A DNA stretch of 64,000 nucleotides, from positions 4,216,001-4,280,000 of the forward strand of contig NZ_JACCAS010000001.1 in the NCBI RefSeq assembly GCF_013409255.1, written 5' to 3'. The notes under the pieces are model-generated. The model was not told the origin of the DNA, made no database searches, and was given only the letters and a program-made list of their open reading frames with translations. The position numbers and the translations under genes are program-made. Positions 34,772-43,300 of this stretch are shown piece after piece. This DNA is from Paraburkholderia bryophila (GTDB lineage Bacteria; Pseudomonadota; Gammaproteobacteria; Burkholderiales; Burkholderiaceae). Every line of letters begins with the position of its first letter. The first letter of the stretch is position 1.

Positions 34772-36144
34772 GGACCTATCCGTGATTTTGTGGGCGAGGC
34801 ATATCATGAAGGATGAAAATCATGGATATGCCGATCATGAAAAAGAAACGTACCGTCGCCTCCCAGGCAGCGGCCCGAGGGCCGCTGCCTGAGCTGCCTG
34901 AAGGTCTGCTTGATGAACTGGTGAAGGGTCCGATGACGCCTGTCCAGGTCCAGGACCTGATGCTGGCGTTCAACAAGGCCATCATCGAGCGCGCGATGGG
35001 CGCCGAGATGAACATGCATCTGGGCTACCCGCCGGGCCAGCCCAAGCCCGACGGCCAGGCCAACGAACGCAACGGCGCCAGCGGCAAGACGATCATCACC
35101 GAGCGCGGCCCCGTCAGGCTCGATCTGCCGCGCGATCGTGAGGGCAGTTTCGCGCCGATCCTGATTCCCAAACACGAGCGCCGTTTCACGGGCTTCGATG
35201 AGCGCATCATCGCCATGTACGCCCGCGGCATGAGCGTGCGCGAGATTCAGGCGTTTCTGGCTGAAAGCTATGGCACCGAGGTCTCACCCGACTTCATCAG
35301 CTCAGTCACTGACGAAGTGATGGCTGAAACGCTGGCCTGGCAAAACCGCCCGCTCGAGCCGATGTACCCGGTGGTGTTCTTCGACGCGCTACGCGTGAAG
35401 ATCCGTGGCGACGGCGTGGTGAGCAACAAGGCCGTCTATCTGGCGCTGGGTATCCAGGCCGACGGCCAGCGCGACGTACTCGGCCTGTGGATTGAACAGA
35501 CCGAGGGCGCGAAGTTCTGGCTCAAGGTGTTCAATGACCTCAAGACCCGCGGTTGCCAGGACATCCTGATCGCGGTGGTGGACGGTCTGAAAGGACTGGC
35601 CGAGGCGATCGGGACGGCGTACCCCCGCACAGCGGTGCAGACCTGCATCGTGCATCTGATCCGAAACAGTCTGGAGTACGCCAGCCACAAGGACCGCAAG
35701 GCGGTCGCCACGGCGCTGCGACCGATCTATGCAGCCGCGAGCGAACAGGCTGCACAGCAGGCCTTGCAGGACTTCACTGAAGGACCCTGGGGAACGAAGT
35801 ATCCGACCATCGTGCAATCCTGGCAGCGTGCCTGGGAACACGTCACGCCGTTCTTCGTGTTTCCCCCGGAGATACGCCGGGTCGTTTACACAACAAACGC
35901 CATAGAGAGTCTGAACATGCAACTGCGCAAGATCATCAAGACCCGCGGACACTTCCCCAACGACGAGGCCGCCATCAAGCTGCTGTGGCTGGCGCTACGC
36001 AACGTGCTGGCAAAGTCCGTGAGAGCGGCATTCGACTGGAAAGCGGCGATGAACCAGTTTGCTATCCTGTTTGGCGAGCGCTTCACGCTCGCACGTGGCT
36101 AGAAATCTTTAAACCGCCTCGCACACAAAAATGCGGACAGGTTC
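34772..36144 (+). mobile_element. IS256-family insertion sequence, copy 2, 1373 bp
   Basis: The ends and length match copy 1. The 8 bases GGCAATTC occur at 34764-34771 and 36145-36152 as a target duplication. About 15 scattered, mostly silent substitutions separate it from copy 1, roughly 99% identity. It lies between the convergent chemoreceptor and HlyD genes, whose stops would be only about 80 bases apart without it, so no gene is broken. Confidence 0.95.
34813..36102 (+). CDS. IS256-family (mutator-type) transposase, copy 2, 429 aa
   Basis: Full length with the same DDE residues (Asp191, Asp257, Glu365) and CIVHLIRNS motif as copy 1. It carries Glu27 and Pro74 where copy 1 has Ala at both. 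The surrounding inverted repeats are intact, so it is probably functional and could also mobilise copy 1. Confidence 0.95.
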   Translation: MKIMDMPIMKKKRTVASQAAARGPLPELPEGLLDELVKGPMTPVQVQDLMLAFNKAIIERAMGAEMNMHLGYPPGQPKPDGQANERNGASGKTIITERGPVRLDLPRDREGSFAPILIPKHERRFTGFDERIIAMYARGMSVREIQAFLAESYGTEVSPDFISSVTDEVMAETLAWQNRPLEPMYPVVFFDALRVKIRGDGVVSNKAVYLALGIQADGQRDVLGLWIEQTEGAKFWLKVFNDLKTRGCQDILIAVVDGLKGLAEAIGTAYPRTAVQTCIVHLIRNSLEYASHKDRKAVATALRPIYAAASEQAAQQALQDFTEGPWGTKYPTIVQSWQRAWEHVTPFFVFPPEIRRVVYTTNAIESLNMQLRKIIKTRGHFPNDEAAIKLLWLALRNVLAKSVRAAFDWKAAMNQFAILFGERFTLARG

Positions 36145-36200
36145 GGCAATTCGGGTGTGCTGCCTGCACCCACCCCACCGCGCAAGCCCCAACCCAAACC

Positions 36201-37061
36201 TCACCCCGGCGTAACAACAACAGTACAAGTAATCCCAGCAGCCAAAACAACCCCATCGGGAACCGAATCAATACTGACCCGCACGGGCACCCGCTGCGCC
36301 AACCTAACCCAGTTAAACGTAGGATTCACATCAGCAAGAAGTTCACGACTTTCAGGATTATCCCGATCGTAGATGCCACGAGAAATACTCTCGACATGCC
36401 CCTGCAGGGTCCCCCCACTCATCAACCGAACCTCGGCTTTATCGCCAACTCGCACATGAGGAAGCTTGGTCTCCTCGAAGTACCCATAAACCCAGAACGA
36501 GTGACTATCGACAATGGCCAGCTTAGCGGCCCCAGCCGTCGCATAATCCCCACGATAGACATTCAGATTAGTCACATACCCATCAACAGGCGAAACAACC
36601 CGTGTCCGCGCCAGATTCAACTTGGCGGCATCGAGCGCAGCCAGCGCCTGCTGGTAAGAAGCCTCAGCAGCAGAAGCCGTATGAGTAGCATTCTCGCGAC
36701 TCTCCTTCGACACCACCAAAGCATCCATGTCGGCACGCCGCTGCGCATCATCGCGTTTCATCTGTAATTCGGCCTTGCGCGCCGCGACCGCAGCTTGCGC
36801 CTGCTCAACCGCGATCTCATAGTGCGACGGATCGACCTGCATCAACAGATCGCCCTTTTTAACCAGCTGGTTATCCTTCACCGGCAGGTCGACAACCGCA
36901 CCCGAAACATCCGGCGCGACATTGACAATCTCAGCGCGCACGCGCCCATCACGTGTCCACGGTTCATCCATGTAATGAACCCACAACACGCGCCCAATCA
37001 AAATCGCGACGATAAAAATAACGGCTGTCGCGACGAAGCCCACAAGATTTCGGATGGTCAT
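36201..37061 (-). CDS. HlyD/AaeA-type membrane fusion protein, 286 aa
   Basis: A periplasmic adaptor anchored by one N-terminal helix (about 8-28). It has the two half-lipoyl motifs (VAPDVSGAVVDLPVKDNQLVKKGD and ARTRVVSPVDGYVTNLNVYRGD), a central coiled-coil hairpin (EQAQAAVAARKAELQMKRDD) and a beta-barrel domain (VYGYFEETKLPHVRVGDKAEV). It is the last gene of the operon and links the FUSC pump to the outer-membrane channel. ATG 37061 lies 13 bases after the DUF1656 stop. Its final 150 codons are noticeably T-rich on the coding strand, like the neighbouring chemoreceptor's end. Confidence 0.92.
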   Translation of the reverse strand: MTIRNLVGFVATAVIFIVAILIGRVLWVHYMDEPWTRDGRVRAEIVNVAPDVSGAVVDLPVKDNQLVKKGDLLMQVDPSHYEIAVEQAQAAVAARKAELQMKRDDAQRRADMDALVVSKESRENATHTASAAEASYQQALAALDAAKLNLARTRVVSPVDGYVTNLNVYRGDYATAGAAKLAIVDSHSFWVYGYFEETKLPHVRVGDKAEVRLMSGGTLQGHVESISRGIYDRDNPESRELLADVNPTFNWVRLAQRVPVRVSIDSVPDGVVLAAGITCTVVVTPG

Positions 37062-37074
37062 GATTCGACTCTGA

Positions 37075-37275
37075 TCAACGATAAACGGCGAGACTCAGCA
37101 CGCCGCACACACACACGAGCAAGCTGGCCCGGAACAAGGACGGATGCCACACCACGCGATACACGCCCGTATAGGCGATCACGCGGTCCAGCACCCAGGT
37201 AAGCGCGGCGCCCGCGATAAACAGCAGCACGATGGCCGGCACGTAGGCGTCGAATACGGCGATCTCACGTGGCAT
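37075..37275 (-). CDS. DUF1656 small membrane protein, 66 aa
   Basis: Two membrane helices (about 10-31 and 44-62) around a loop containing YTGVYRVVWHPSLF, with the N-terminal MPREIAVFDAYVPA typical of DUF1656. These small proteins lie almost always between FUSC and HlyD genes in efflux operons and resemble AaeX of E. coli. ATG 37275 has AAAGGAG upstream; the gene begins inside the last codons of the FUSC gene, overlapping by 11 bases. Confidence 0.9.
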   Translation of the reverse strand: MPREIAVFDAYVPAIVLLFIAGAALTWVLDRVIAYTGVYRVVWHPSLFRASLLVCVCGVLSLAVYR

Positions 37276-39499
37276 GACGAACTCCTTTCTCTGATGCACC
37301 GTCGGCGCGGGCGCGTCCGCTCATCAACGGTTCAAGCGGCGATTGCGGATCGAGCAGTGCGGTACGGATGAAATGCAACTGACTCAGAATGCGTTGCAGT
37401 TGATGACGCTCCTCACGCGGCGGCGCGAAAGTGGCCAGCATCTGCTGAAGCGCGGCGATCGCGTCGGTGGTCGCGGCGAGCGCACGGTCGAAGCGGTCTT
37501 CGCGCGGACGCTCGAACAGCGCGGTCAGCGCATCGCGCATCGCCCGTAACGTGACGCGCCACGGCATCGACTTCGCGTAGCGTGCGTCGGCGGGCAGCGT
37601 CGCCACTTCGCGGCGCAGATCGATCATCGCGTTGCCCACTTCGAGCACCGCGAACAGCCAGCGCAACGTGTCGCGCTTGAGTTCGGGCTCGTTCTGCGCG
37701 AGCGCGTTGATCTGGAACATCAGATCGCGCGCGCCGCTCTCGAAGCGCGAACGTACCCGCCGCATGCCCGCGCTGCTCGCCAGCGACACCTGACGGCGCA
37801 GGTCCATCAGCAGACGATTGCGCAGCCACGGCGTCGACGGCGGCAGCAGCACCGCGAACGCAATCGATACCACCAGCATCGACAGCACCAGCGCAATCGC
37901 GTCGTTGATCGTGCCGCTCGGGTCGTAATGGATCACGTTGTCCGGGCCGGCCAGAAAGCAGAAGAAGATGCAGTAGCCGATGCCGTAACCGGCCAGCGCG
38001 GGCCGCGTCGTCATGAACACGCCGAGCAGCAGGAACGGCGTGAGCGCGGCGCACAGCAGCGGAAAACCGTCGATATGCGGATACACCCCGTACACCGCGA
38101 TCATCCCCATGACGGAGGCGACCAGCGTGCCGCCGGCCATCTGGAACGCAGTGCGCTTCGGGTTCGGCGACGCCGATGCGAGCGCGCAGACGGCGGCGGC
38201 ATCCAGTGTCAAGGTCGAACCGCTCGGCCACGCGGTCGCGATCCAGAACGCGCCGAGTACCATCATCACGAGAGCGGCCCGCACGCCCGCGACGCCTGCC
38301 GCGATCGCGTTGGTCTTCGGCTCGTAACGCTCGATCCAGCGCTCGCGCTCGTGCGTGTCGACGGCGAGCGATGCGTAAGTGGCGGCGTACGCATGCAGAT
38401 CGTCGACAAAGCGGTACAGCAGTTCGGCGCCGGTGTCGAAGTCGAGCAACGGCGCGTCGGGGTGCGCTTCGAGCGCGCAGCGCGTCGCGCGTACACGCTT
38501 CGGCAATTCGGCCTTGTAGGCGTCGAGTTGCGCGGCGGCGTGGGCGGCATCGGCGGCGCTCAGCACGGGTTCGCCGGATTTCGCGAGCAGCGGGGCAATT
38601 TCCTTGAAGTACGGTTCGAGCGCGTCGACCGCAATCGCCGCGCCGTGCATGTCCTGGCTCGGGCCGGTTTCGCGCAGTCGGTTCATCAACTGATGCAGCG
38701 CGTGAAAGCGCGTCGACGCGGTCATGAACTCGCTGTTCAACCGCGCGAGACGGCCGCCGCGCATCCGCGAATCGGGCCCTTCGAACACGGCCACGCTGCG
38801 CGCCGCTTCGAATCCGACGATATCGGCGACGAAGCGCGCATTGGTCGCTTCGATCTGCGCGCGGTCGTTACGGCCCGCGAGCGACGCGGACACATACTCG
38901 ACGAACGACGAAAAGCGCGCCCGCACGGTGCCGCGCATCTGCAAGCCGGCGAACTGTGGAAACACCAGGCCGCTGACCGCACCCGCGCAGACGATCCCGA
39001 GCACCACTTCTGCGACCCGCGTCAGCGCGCTGAGAAACGCGCCGTCCGGATGCTGCGAAGCGGGAATGCCGATCAGCGCGGCGGTGTAGCCGGCCAGCAC
39101 GAAACCGTACGACTTGAAGTTGCGGTTACGCGCGGCGCCGGCGGTGCAGATGCCGACCCAGATCGCGGTGCTGGCGATGAACAGTTCGGGCTGCTGCGCG
39201 AACAGGCCGATCAACGCAAGCATCACGACGAGACCGACGAGGGTGCCGCAGATCCGGTAGAAGCTCTTCGCGAACACCATGCCGCTTTGCGGCTGCATGA
39301 CGATGAACACGGTGGTCATCGCGGTGCGCGGCTGCGGCAGATCGAGTTTCATCGCGATGCCGAGCGCGAGGAAGCAGGCGGCGAGCGCCTTGAACAGATA
39401 GATCCAGGTGAGGCCGTCGTTGCGCGCCCAGTCGACGGCGGCCGCGTAGAGCGTGGCAAGCGACGTCGGTCGCGAGGTAGAGGATGGGGAGGCTGACAT
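37265..39499 (-). CDS. FUSC-family (AaeB-like) efflux protein, 744 aa
   Basis: Two membrane blocks of 5-6 helices each (about 28-185 and 385-530) with a cytoplasmic helical region after each, the standard layout of aromatic-acid exporter pumps. The first block contains KLDLPQPRTAMTTVFIVMQPQSGMVFAKSFYR, the second VCALASASPNPKRTAFQMAGG. ATG 39499 is chosen because GAGGAAA precedes it; a GTG five codons earlier overlaps that site. It lies 11 bases after the outer-membrane lipoprotein gene. Aromatic acids or similar toxic anions are likely substrates. Confidence 0.92.
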   Translation of the reverse strand: MSASPSSTSRPTSLATLYAAAVDWARNDGLTWIYLFKALAACFLALGIAMKLDLPQPRTAMTTVFIVMQPQSGMVFAKSFYRICGTLVGLVVMLALIGLFAQQPELFIASTAIWVGICTAGAARNRNFKSYGFVLAGYTAALIGIPASQHPDGAFLSALTRVAEVVLGIVCAGAVSGLVFPQFAGLQMRGTVRARFSSFVEYVSASLAGRNDRAQIEATNARFVADIVGFEAARSVAVFEGPDSRMRGGRLARLNSEFMTASTRFHALHQLMNRLRETGPSQDMHGAAIAVDALEPYFKEIAPLLAKSGEPVLSAADAAHAAAQLDAYKAELPKRVRATRCALEAHPDAPLLDFDTGAELLYRFVDDLHAYAATYASLAVDTHERERWIERYEPKTNAIAAGVAGVRAALVMMVLGAFWIATAWPSGSTLTLDAAAVCALASASPNPKRTAFQMAGGTLVASVMGMIAVYGVYPHIDGFPLLCAALTPFLLLGVFMTTRPALAGYGIGYCIFFCFLAGPDNVIHYDPSGTINDAIALVLSMLVVSIAFAVLLPPSTPWLRNRLLMDLRRQVSLASSAGMRRVRSRFESGARDLMFQINALAQNEPELKRDTLRWLFAVLEVGNAMIDLRREVATLPADARYAKSMPWRVTLRAMRDALTALFERPREDRFDRALAATTDAIAALQQMLATFAPPREERHQLQRILSQLHFIRTALLDPQSPLEPLMSGRARADGASEKGVRHAT

Positions 39500-39510
39500 G
39501 GCCGGTTTCC

Positions 39511-41079
39511 TCACTCGACCGCGGGCGCGGTGGTATTACCCGCGGCGCTCGCGGCAGGATCGCCCGCTGCGTTGCCTTTGCCACTGCTGCCCTTGCCATG
39601 CGCCGGCAGCGTCTCATTCGCCTGCGGACCGTTAGCCGGCTCGTCGAGCCCGCCGCCCAAGGCCGTAACCAGCGACGCATGCGCACCCAGCCGCTCGGCC
39701 TGAATCTTCGCGACGCCTTCCTGTGCGCGCAGCAACTGGTTCTGCGCGACCAGCACGTTCAGATAATCGGTCAGGCCGCGCCGATAACCTTCGCGCGACA
39801 GATCGTAGTTCTTGCGGGCGGCGGCGACCGAGCGGTCCGCATCACCCGCCTGCGTGGCGAGCGAGCGGATCCGGATCACCTGATCGGACACGTCCTTCAA
39901 CGCGCCCACGATCGACTGGTTATAGCGATCGACCGCTTCGTCGTAACCCGCCGACGCCGCGCCGAGTTGCGAGCGCAACCGGCCGCCGTCGAGAATCGGC
40001 AACGACAGCGCCGGCCCCGCGCTCCAGCTATGCGACGGGTTCTTCAGGAACTGGAACAGCGGCCCCATCGCCGCATAACCGCCGATCGATGCGAGCAGGT
40101 TGATGTCCGGATAGAAGTCGGCCTTGGCGACGTCGATGCCGCGCGCCTGCGCTGCCACGGTCCAGCGCGCCGCGACCACGTCTGGCCGATGGCCGATCAG
40201 ATCGGCGGGCAAGCTGCTGGGCAGGCTGGCCGGCGCGGTATCCAGCGACAGCGTCGGACGCTGGATCGCATCGCCCGCGCCCGGACCTTTGCCGGCCAGC
40301 GCGGCCAACTGGTTGCGGCCGAGCGCGATCTGCTCGTCGAGCGCGTCGATCTGGCGGTCGTATTCCGGCAGCGGCGTTTCGGCCTGGCTCACGTCGAGCT
40401 GCGTGCCGATGCCACCCTTCAGCCGGCGGTTGGCGAGATCGACGATCTGCTGCTGCTGCTTCAGGGTCGCCTTGGCGATGTCGAGCAACGCGTAGTTCAT
40501 CGACATCTCGATGTACGTGCGCACCACGTTGCCTTCCAGTTCGAGCTGGGCGGCGCGGGCATCCGCGGCGCTGGCGTGGGCGGCGTCGAGCGCGCGTTCG
40601 GCGGCGTTGCGGTCCTTGCCCCAGAGATCGAGGTGATACGACAGGCCCAGCGTGCCAGTGTTGTTCCACGATTGCTCGCCCGCGAGCGGACCCGGGCCGT
40701 AGTACACGTTGTCGGCCCACTTCTGACGCTGCACCGACAGGCTGCCGTTGACTTGCGGCGCCAGCGCCGAGCGCGCGACGCCCGCCATCGACATGGCCTC
40801 GCGTACGCGCGCCTGGGCGGCCGCGAGACTCGGATTGCCGGCCTGGGCGGCGGCGATCCATTCGTTGAGTTGCGGATCGTTATAGGCGCGCCACCAGTCG
40901 GCGGCGGGCCACTGGGCGTCCGCATCGGCGGCGCGGATCGCGTTGCCCACGTCGAGCGAGGAGGGCGTCACGCTGTTCGCTTGCGGAGCGATGCCTCCGG
41001 TACTTGCACAGCCGGCGATTGTTAATAGGATCGTAAGAACCGCGGCTGCGGCGATCCCTTTTTGTACCGGAGACTGCAC
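39511..41079 (-). CDS. NodT-family outer-membrane efflux lipoprotein, 522 aa
   Basis: A TolC/OprM-like channel with two OEP domains (about 60-255 and 275-470). The signal peptide ends in lipobox TIAGC, so it is lipid-anchored. Motifs include WWRAYNDPQLNEWIAAA, YHLDLWGKDRNAAERA, LIGHRPDVVAARW and LSLPILDGGRLRSQ. GTG 41079 has GGAGGAAAT upstream and is preferred to TTG 41091, which overlaps that site. A Gly/Ser/Ala-rich tail of about 40 residues follows the last helix. It is the first gene of the efflux operon. Confidence 0.92.
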   Translation of the reverse strand: MQSPVQKGIAAAAVLTILLTIAGCASTGGIAPQANSVTPSSLDVGNAIRAADADAQWPAADWWRAYNDPQLNEWIAAAQAGNPSLAAAQARVREAMSMAGVARSALAPQVNGSLSVQRQKWADNVYYGPGPLAGEQSWNNTGTLGLSYHLDLWGKDRNAAERALDAAHASAADARAAQLELEGNVVRTYIEMSMNYALLDIAKATLKQQQQIVDLANRRLKGGIGTQLDVSQAETPLPEYDRQIDALDEQIALGRNQLAALAGKGPGAGDAIQRPTLSLDTAPASLPSSLPADLIGHRPDVVAARWTVAAQARGIDVAKADFYPDINLLASIGGYAAMGPLFQFLKNPSHSWSAGPALSLPILDGGRLRSQLGAASAGYDEAVDRYNQSIVGALKDVSDQVIRIRSLATQAGDADRSVAAARKNYDLSREGYRRGLTDYLNVLVAQNQLLRAQEGVAKIQAERLGAHASLVTALGGGLDEPANGPQANETLPAHGKGSSGKGNAAGDPAASAAGNTTAPAVE

Positions 41080-41116
41080 GATTTCCTCCAAAATTGACTA
41101 TAGAAGCATGTGCGTC

Positions 41117-41213
41117 ATTATATTTTTTGATTGATTGGGGAATAACCTGTAAAGATGCAAGGCATTTTTACGGGATCTGAGACAATCGCCTTTGCGAATC
41201 ATGTAACAATCGC
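41117..41213. promoter_or_regulatory. Divergent control region of the efflux operon and LysR gene
   Basis: On the minus strand, TATAAT (41122-41117) is a perfect -10 for the efflux operon with only a weak -35, as expected of an activator-dependent promoter. ACAATCGC is repeated directly at 41182-41189 and 41206-41213, 24 bases apart, in a likely place for LysR binding. TCGC-CTTT-GCGA lies between them. Function is inferred. Confidence 0.4.
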
Positions 41214-41234
41214 TTCCGATAAAAGAGGAAGGTT

Positions 41235-42176
41235 ATGGATACGCTTCAAAACATGCGCGTATTTGTCCGGGTGGTCGAAGCGGGCAGCTTTACAGGCGCC
41301 GCGCAGCACCTGAACACGACGACGGCCTACGCGTCGCGCGCGGTGTCCGATCTGGAAGCGCATCTGCGCACGCGTCTGTTGAACCGCACCACGCGCCGCA
41401 TTGCGCTGACGGAAGCCGGTGAGCGCTACCTGCAACGCTGCGAACAGATCCTCGCCTACGTGGATCAGGCGGAAGCCGAGGCGGGCGACGCGCACGCGCG
41501 GCCTGCCGGCAAACTCAAGGTGCATGCCATGACGAGCTTCGGGCAGCACTATGTGGTGCCCGCCGTCGGCCTTTATCAGGAGCGCTATCCGGAGGTGCAG
41601 ATCGAGCTGACGCTCGCGCAGCGCATGCCCGATCTGCTCGACGAAGGCTTCGACGTGTCGCTGACGCTCGCCACCACCGGCTTGCCGGATTCGGGGCTGG
41701 TGTCGCAACGGCTGGGCGGCGCGTTCAGCATTGTGTGCGCGTCGCCGGCTTATCTGGAGCGGCACGGCGTGCCGCAGACGCCCGCCGATCTCGCGCACCA
41801 CACCTGCATGCAAATGGTGACGCCGGTGTTTCCTACGGACAAATGGACCTTCGATGGTCCGAACGGCGAGGAAACGGTCGCGCTGGGCTCGTCCCGGTTT
41901 CAGGTGAACGTGGCCGAAGCCATGGCGGTCGCGGTGAGCCGGGGCATGGGGGTCGGGCTGATTCCGATCTACTCGGCGATCAGCGGTTTGCGTAGCGGCA
42001 ATCTCGTCTGGCTGTTGCCTGAATACACGTCGCAGGAAATGACGCTGTACGCGTTGTATCCGTCGCGCCAGTATCTGGACGCGAAAATCCGCACCTGGGT
42101 CGAATTTTTGCGCGACGAGCTGCCCGCCACGCTGGCCGCGGATCAGGAAGAGTTGCGGCAGTTTGCGCGTGCGTGA
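41235..42176 (+). CDS. LysR-family transcriptional regulator, 313 aa
   Basis: The N-terminal winged helix (MRVFVRVVEAGSFTGAAQHL, RAVSDLEAHLRTRLLNRTTR) is followed by a periplasmic-binding-protein-like effector domain (about 90-300). Strands such as KLKVHAMTSFGQHYVVPAV match the subfamily near AaeR/CrgA. It is transcribed away from the efflux operon with about 155 bases between, the standard regulator-target layout. ATG 41235 follows AGAGGAAGG. It probably activates the efflux operon in response to an aromatic acid or related exported compound. Confidence 0.92.
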   Translation: MDTLQNMRVFVRVVEAGSFTGAAQHLNTTTAYASRAVSDLEAHLRTRLLNRTTRRIALTEAGERYLQRCEQILAYVDQAEAEAGDAHARPAGKLKVHAMTSFGQHYVVPAVGLYQERYPEVQIELTLAQRMPDLLDEGFDVSLTLATTGLPDSGLVSQRLGGAFSIVCASPAYLERHGVPQTPADLAHHTCMQMVTPVFPTDKWTFDGPNGEETVALGSSRFQVNVAEAMAVAVSRGMGVGLIPIYSAISGLRSGNLVWLLPEYTSQEMTLYALYPSRQYLDAKIRTWVEFLRDELPATLAADQEELRQFARA

Positions 42177-42329
42177 GCGGCTGTTACATAGCTGCCGCGC
42201 CGCAACATTTCCTTACTTCTGCCGTGCGGTCGATTTGCTAACGTGTCGTTCATGCGCTGCCGCTTCAGCCGGACGCGTTCAATTTCGCTGCTGTTCGGCA
42301 AATCGCACTAATCGAAGGACGAGGGATTC

Positions 42330-42488
42330 ATGGATACGCATCTGATGATCGGCGTGGCCGTCATGTTTGGACTGATCGGGATCGCCGCATCGCGTGATCT
42401 GCTGCGCCGGCTGCGTGAGCAGCAGCCGCAATTGGCGCCGATCAAGGTCGAACGCGCGGATTTGCGGGCGCAGCGGCTCGATCGGTGA
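42330..42488 (+). CDS. Small single-helix membrane protein, 52 aa
   Basis: ATG 42330 follows GAAGGACGAGGG and opens a 52-codon frame ending at TGA 42486-42488. The first 20 residues are a hydrophobic helix (MIGVAVMFGLIGIAA), followed by a basic, helical tail rich in Arg and Gln. The tail would face the cytoplasm. No family is recognised. The ribosome-binding site and start context are good, and it sits alone between the LysR gene and the convergent SRAP gene. Confidence 0.55.
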   Translation: MDTHLMIGVAVMFGLIGIAASRDLLRRLREQQPQLAPIKVERADLRAQRLDR

Positions 42489-42539
42489 AATTCGCGGGCG
42501 GCTTTTGCACTGTGCCCGCGCATTGAGTCTTTCAGCTTT

Positions 42540-43268
42540 TCAATCCAGCGCTTCGATCAAACCCGGCTCGTCGTTGAGCGTGCGGTCCACGTCGTGACTT
42601 ACGCGATGCCAGCGAAACCGCCCGGCGGCCAGGCCGCCCGTGCGCGCCAGTTGCTCCAGTTCATCGGCCGGTAAATCCGGGGCCAGCCAGCGGCGCGCCG
42701 CGTCCGGCCCGAACACCAGCGGGCGGCGGTCGTACACGTCGACCAGACCTGCGTCGGCGTTCGCCGTCACGATCACCAGACCCATGCCCTCCGTTTGCGG
42801 CTCCGTGCCGCGTACGCTCGATAGCGCCGCCAGATACATCGGCGCGGCGCTTTTCAGATGCACAAAGTAGGGTTGGCGCGGCGTCGCGTCGGTCTGTGCC
42901 ATGTCGGGCGCGCTTTCGGCGCTTTCTGTCGAGGGTGCGGCTGCTTTGCGCCACTCGAACCAGCCGTCTGCCGGCACCAATACCCGGCCGGTTTTCCACA
43001 GATCTTTGAAATAGCGCGCGGTCGGCGCGGCGTCCGCACGCGCGTTGATCGTCTGCGGCAGATGCTGCTCGCGCGCCCAATCCGGGCAATAGCCCCAGTG
43101 GACCGGGCGCAGCGTTTGATCGGCAAAAATCGCGAGCGGATGCGTGCCCGGCGCGAGGTTATAGCCGGGGCGACGGTCGGCGGCATCGAACAGCATCAGC
43201 GGATCGGCGAGACCCAGATGCTGCGTGTAAAGGCGCGGATCGCGGTACTGGCTGATTCGACCACACAT
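42540..43268 (-). CDS. SOS response-associated peptidase (SRAP/HMCES/YedK family), 242 aa
   Basis: Forms a thiazolidine crosslink with abasic sites in single-stranded DNA, shielding them from breakage. Cys2 (MCGR), exposed after Met removal, is the crosslinking residue. Other active-site elements are Asn37 (GYNLAPG), NARADA (75-80), Glu105 in DGWFEW and the C-terminal HRVSHDV with its His. An insert at about 110-130 (Ser/Thr/Asp-rich) is longer than in E. coli YedK. It is not in an evident SOS operon and no LexA box is visible. Confidence 0.92.
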   Translation of the reverse strand: MCGRISQYRDPRLYTQHLGLADPLMLFDAADRRPGYNLAPGTHPLAIFADQTLRPVHWGYCPDWAREQHLPQTINARADAAPTARYFKDLWKTGRVLVPADGWFEWRKAAAPSTESAESAPDMAQTDATPRQPYFVHLKSAAPMYLAALSSVRGTEPQTEGMGLVIVTANADAGLVDVYDRRPLVFGPDAARRWLAPDLPADELEQLARTGGLAAGRFRWHRVSHDVDRTLNDEPGLIEALD

Positions 43269-43300
43269 GAGCGACCTCCGGAGACGACCGGCTTGACGGA

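Noticed and set aside
24098..36144. Composite transposon formed by the two IS copies
   Set aside because: Each copy has its own 8-bp duplication and the outer flanks do not match, so they inserted separately. The genes between are ordinary chromosomal ones.
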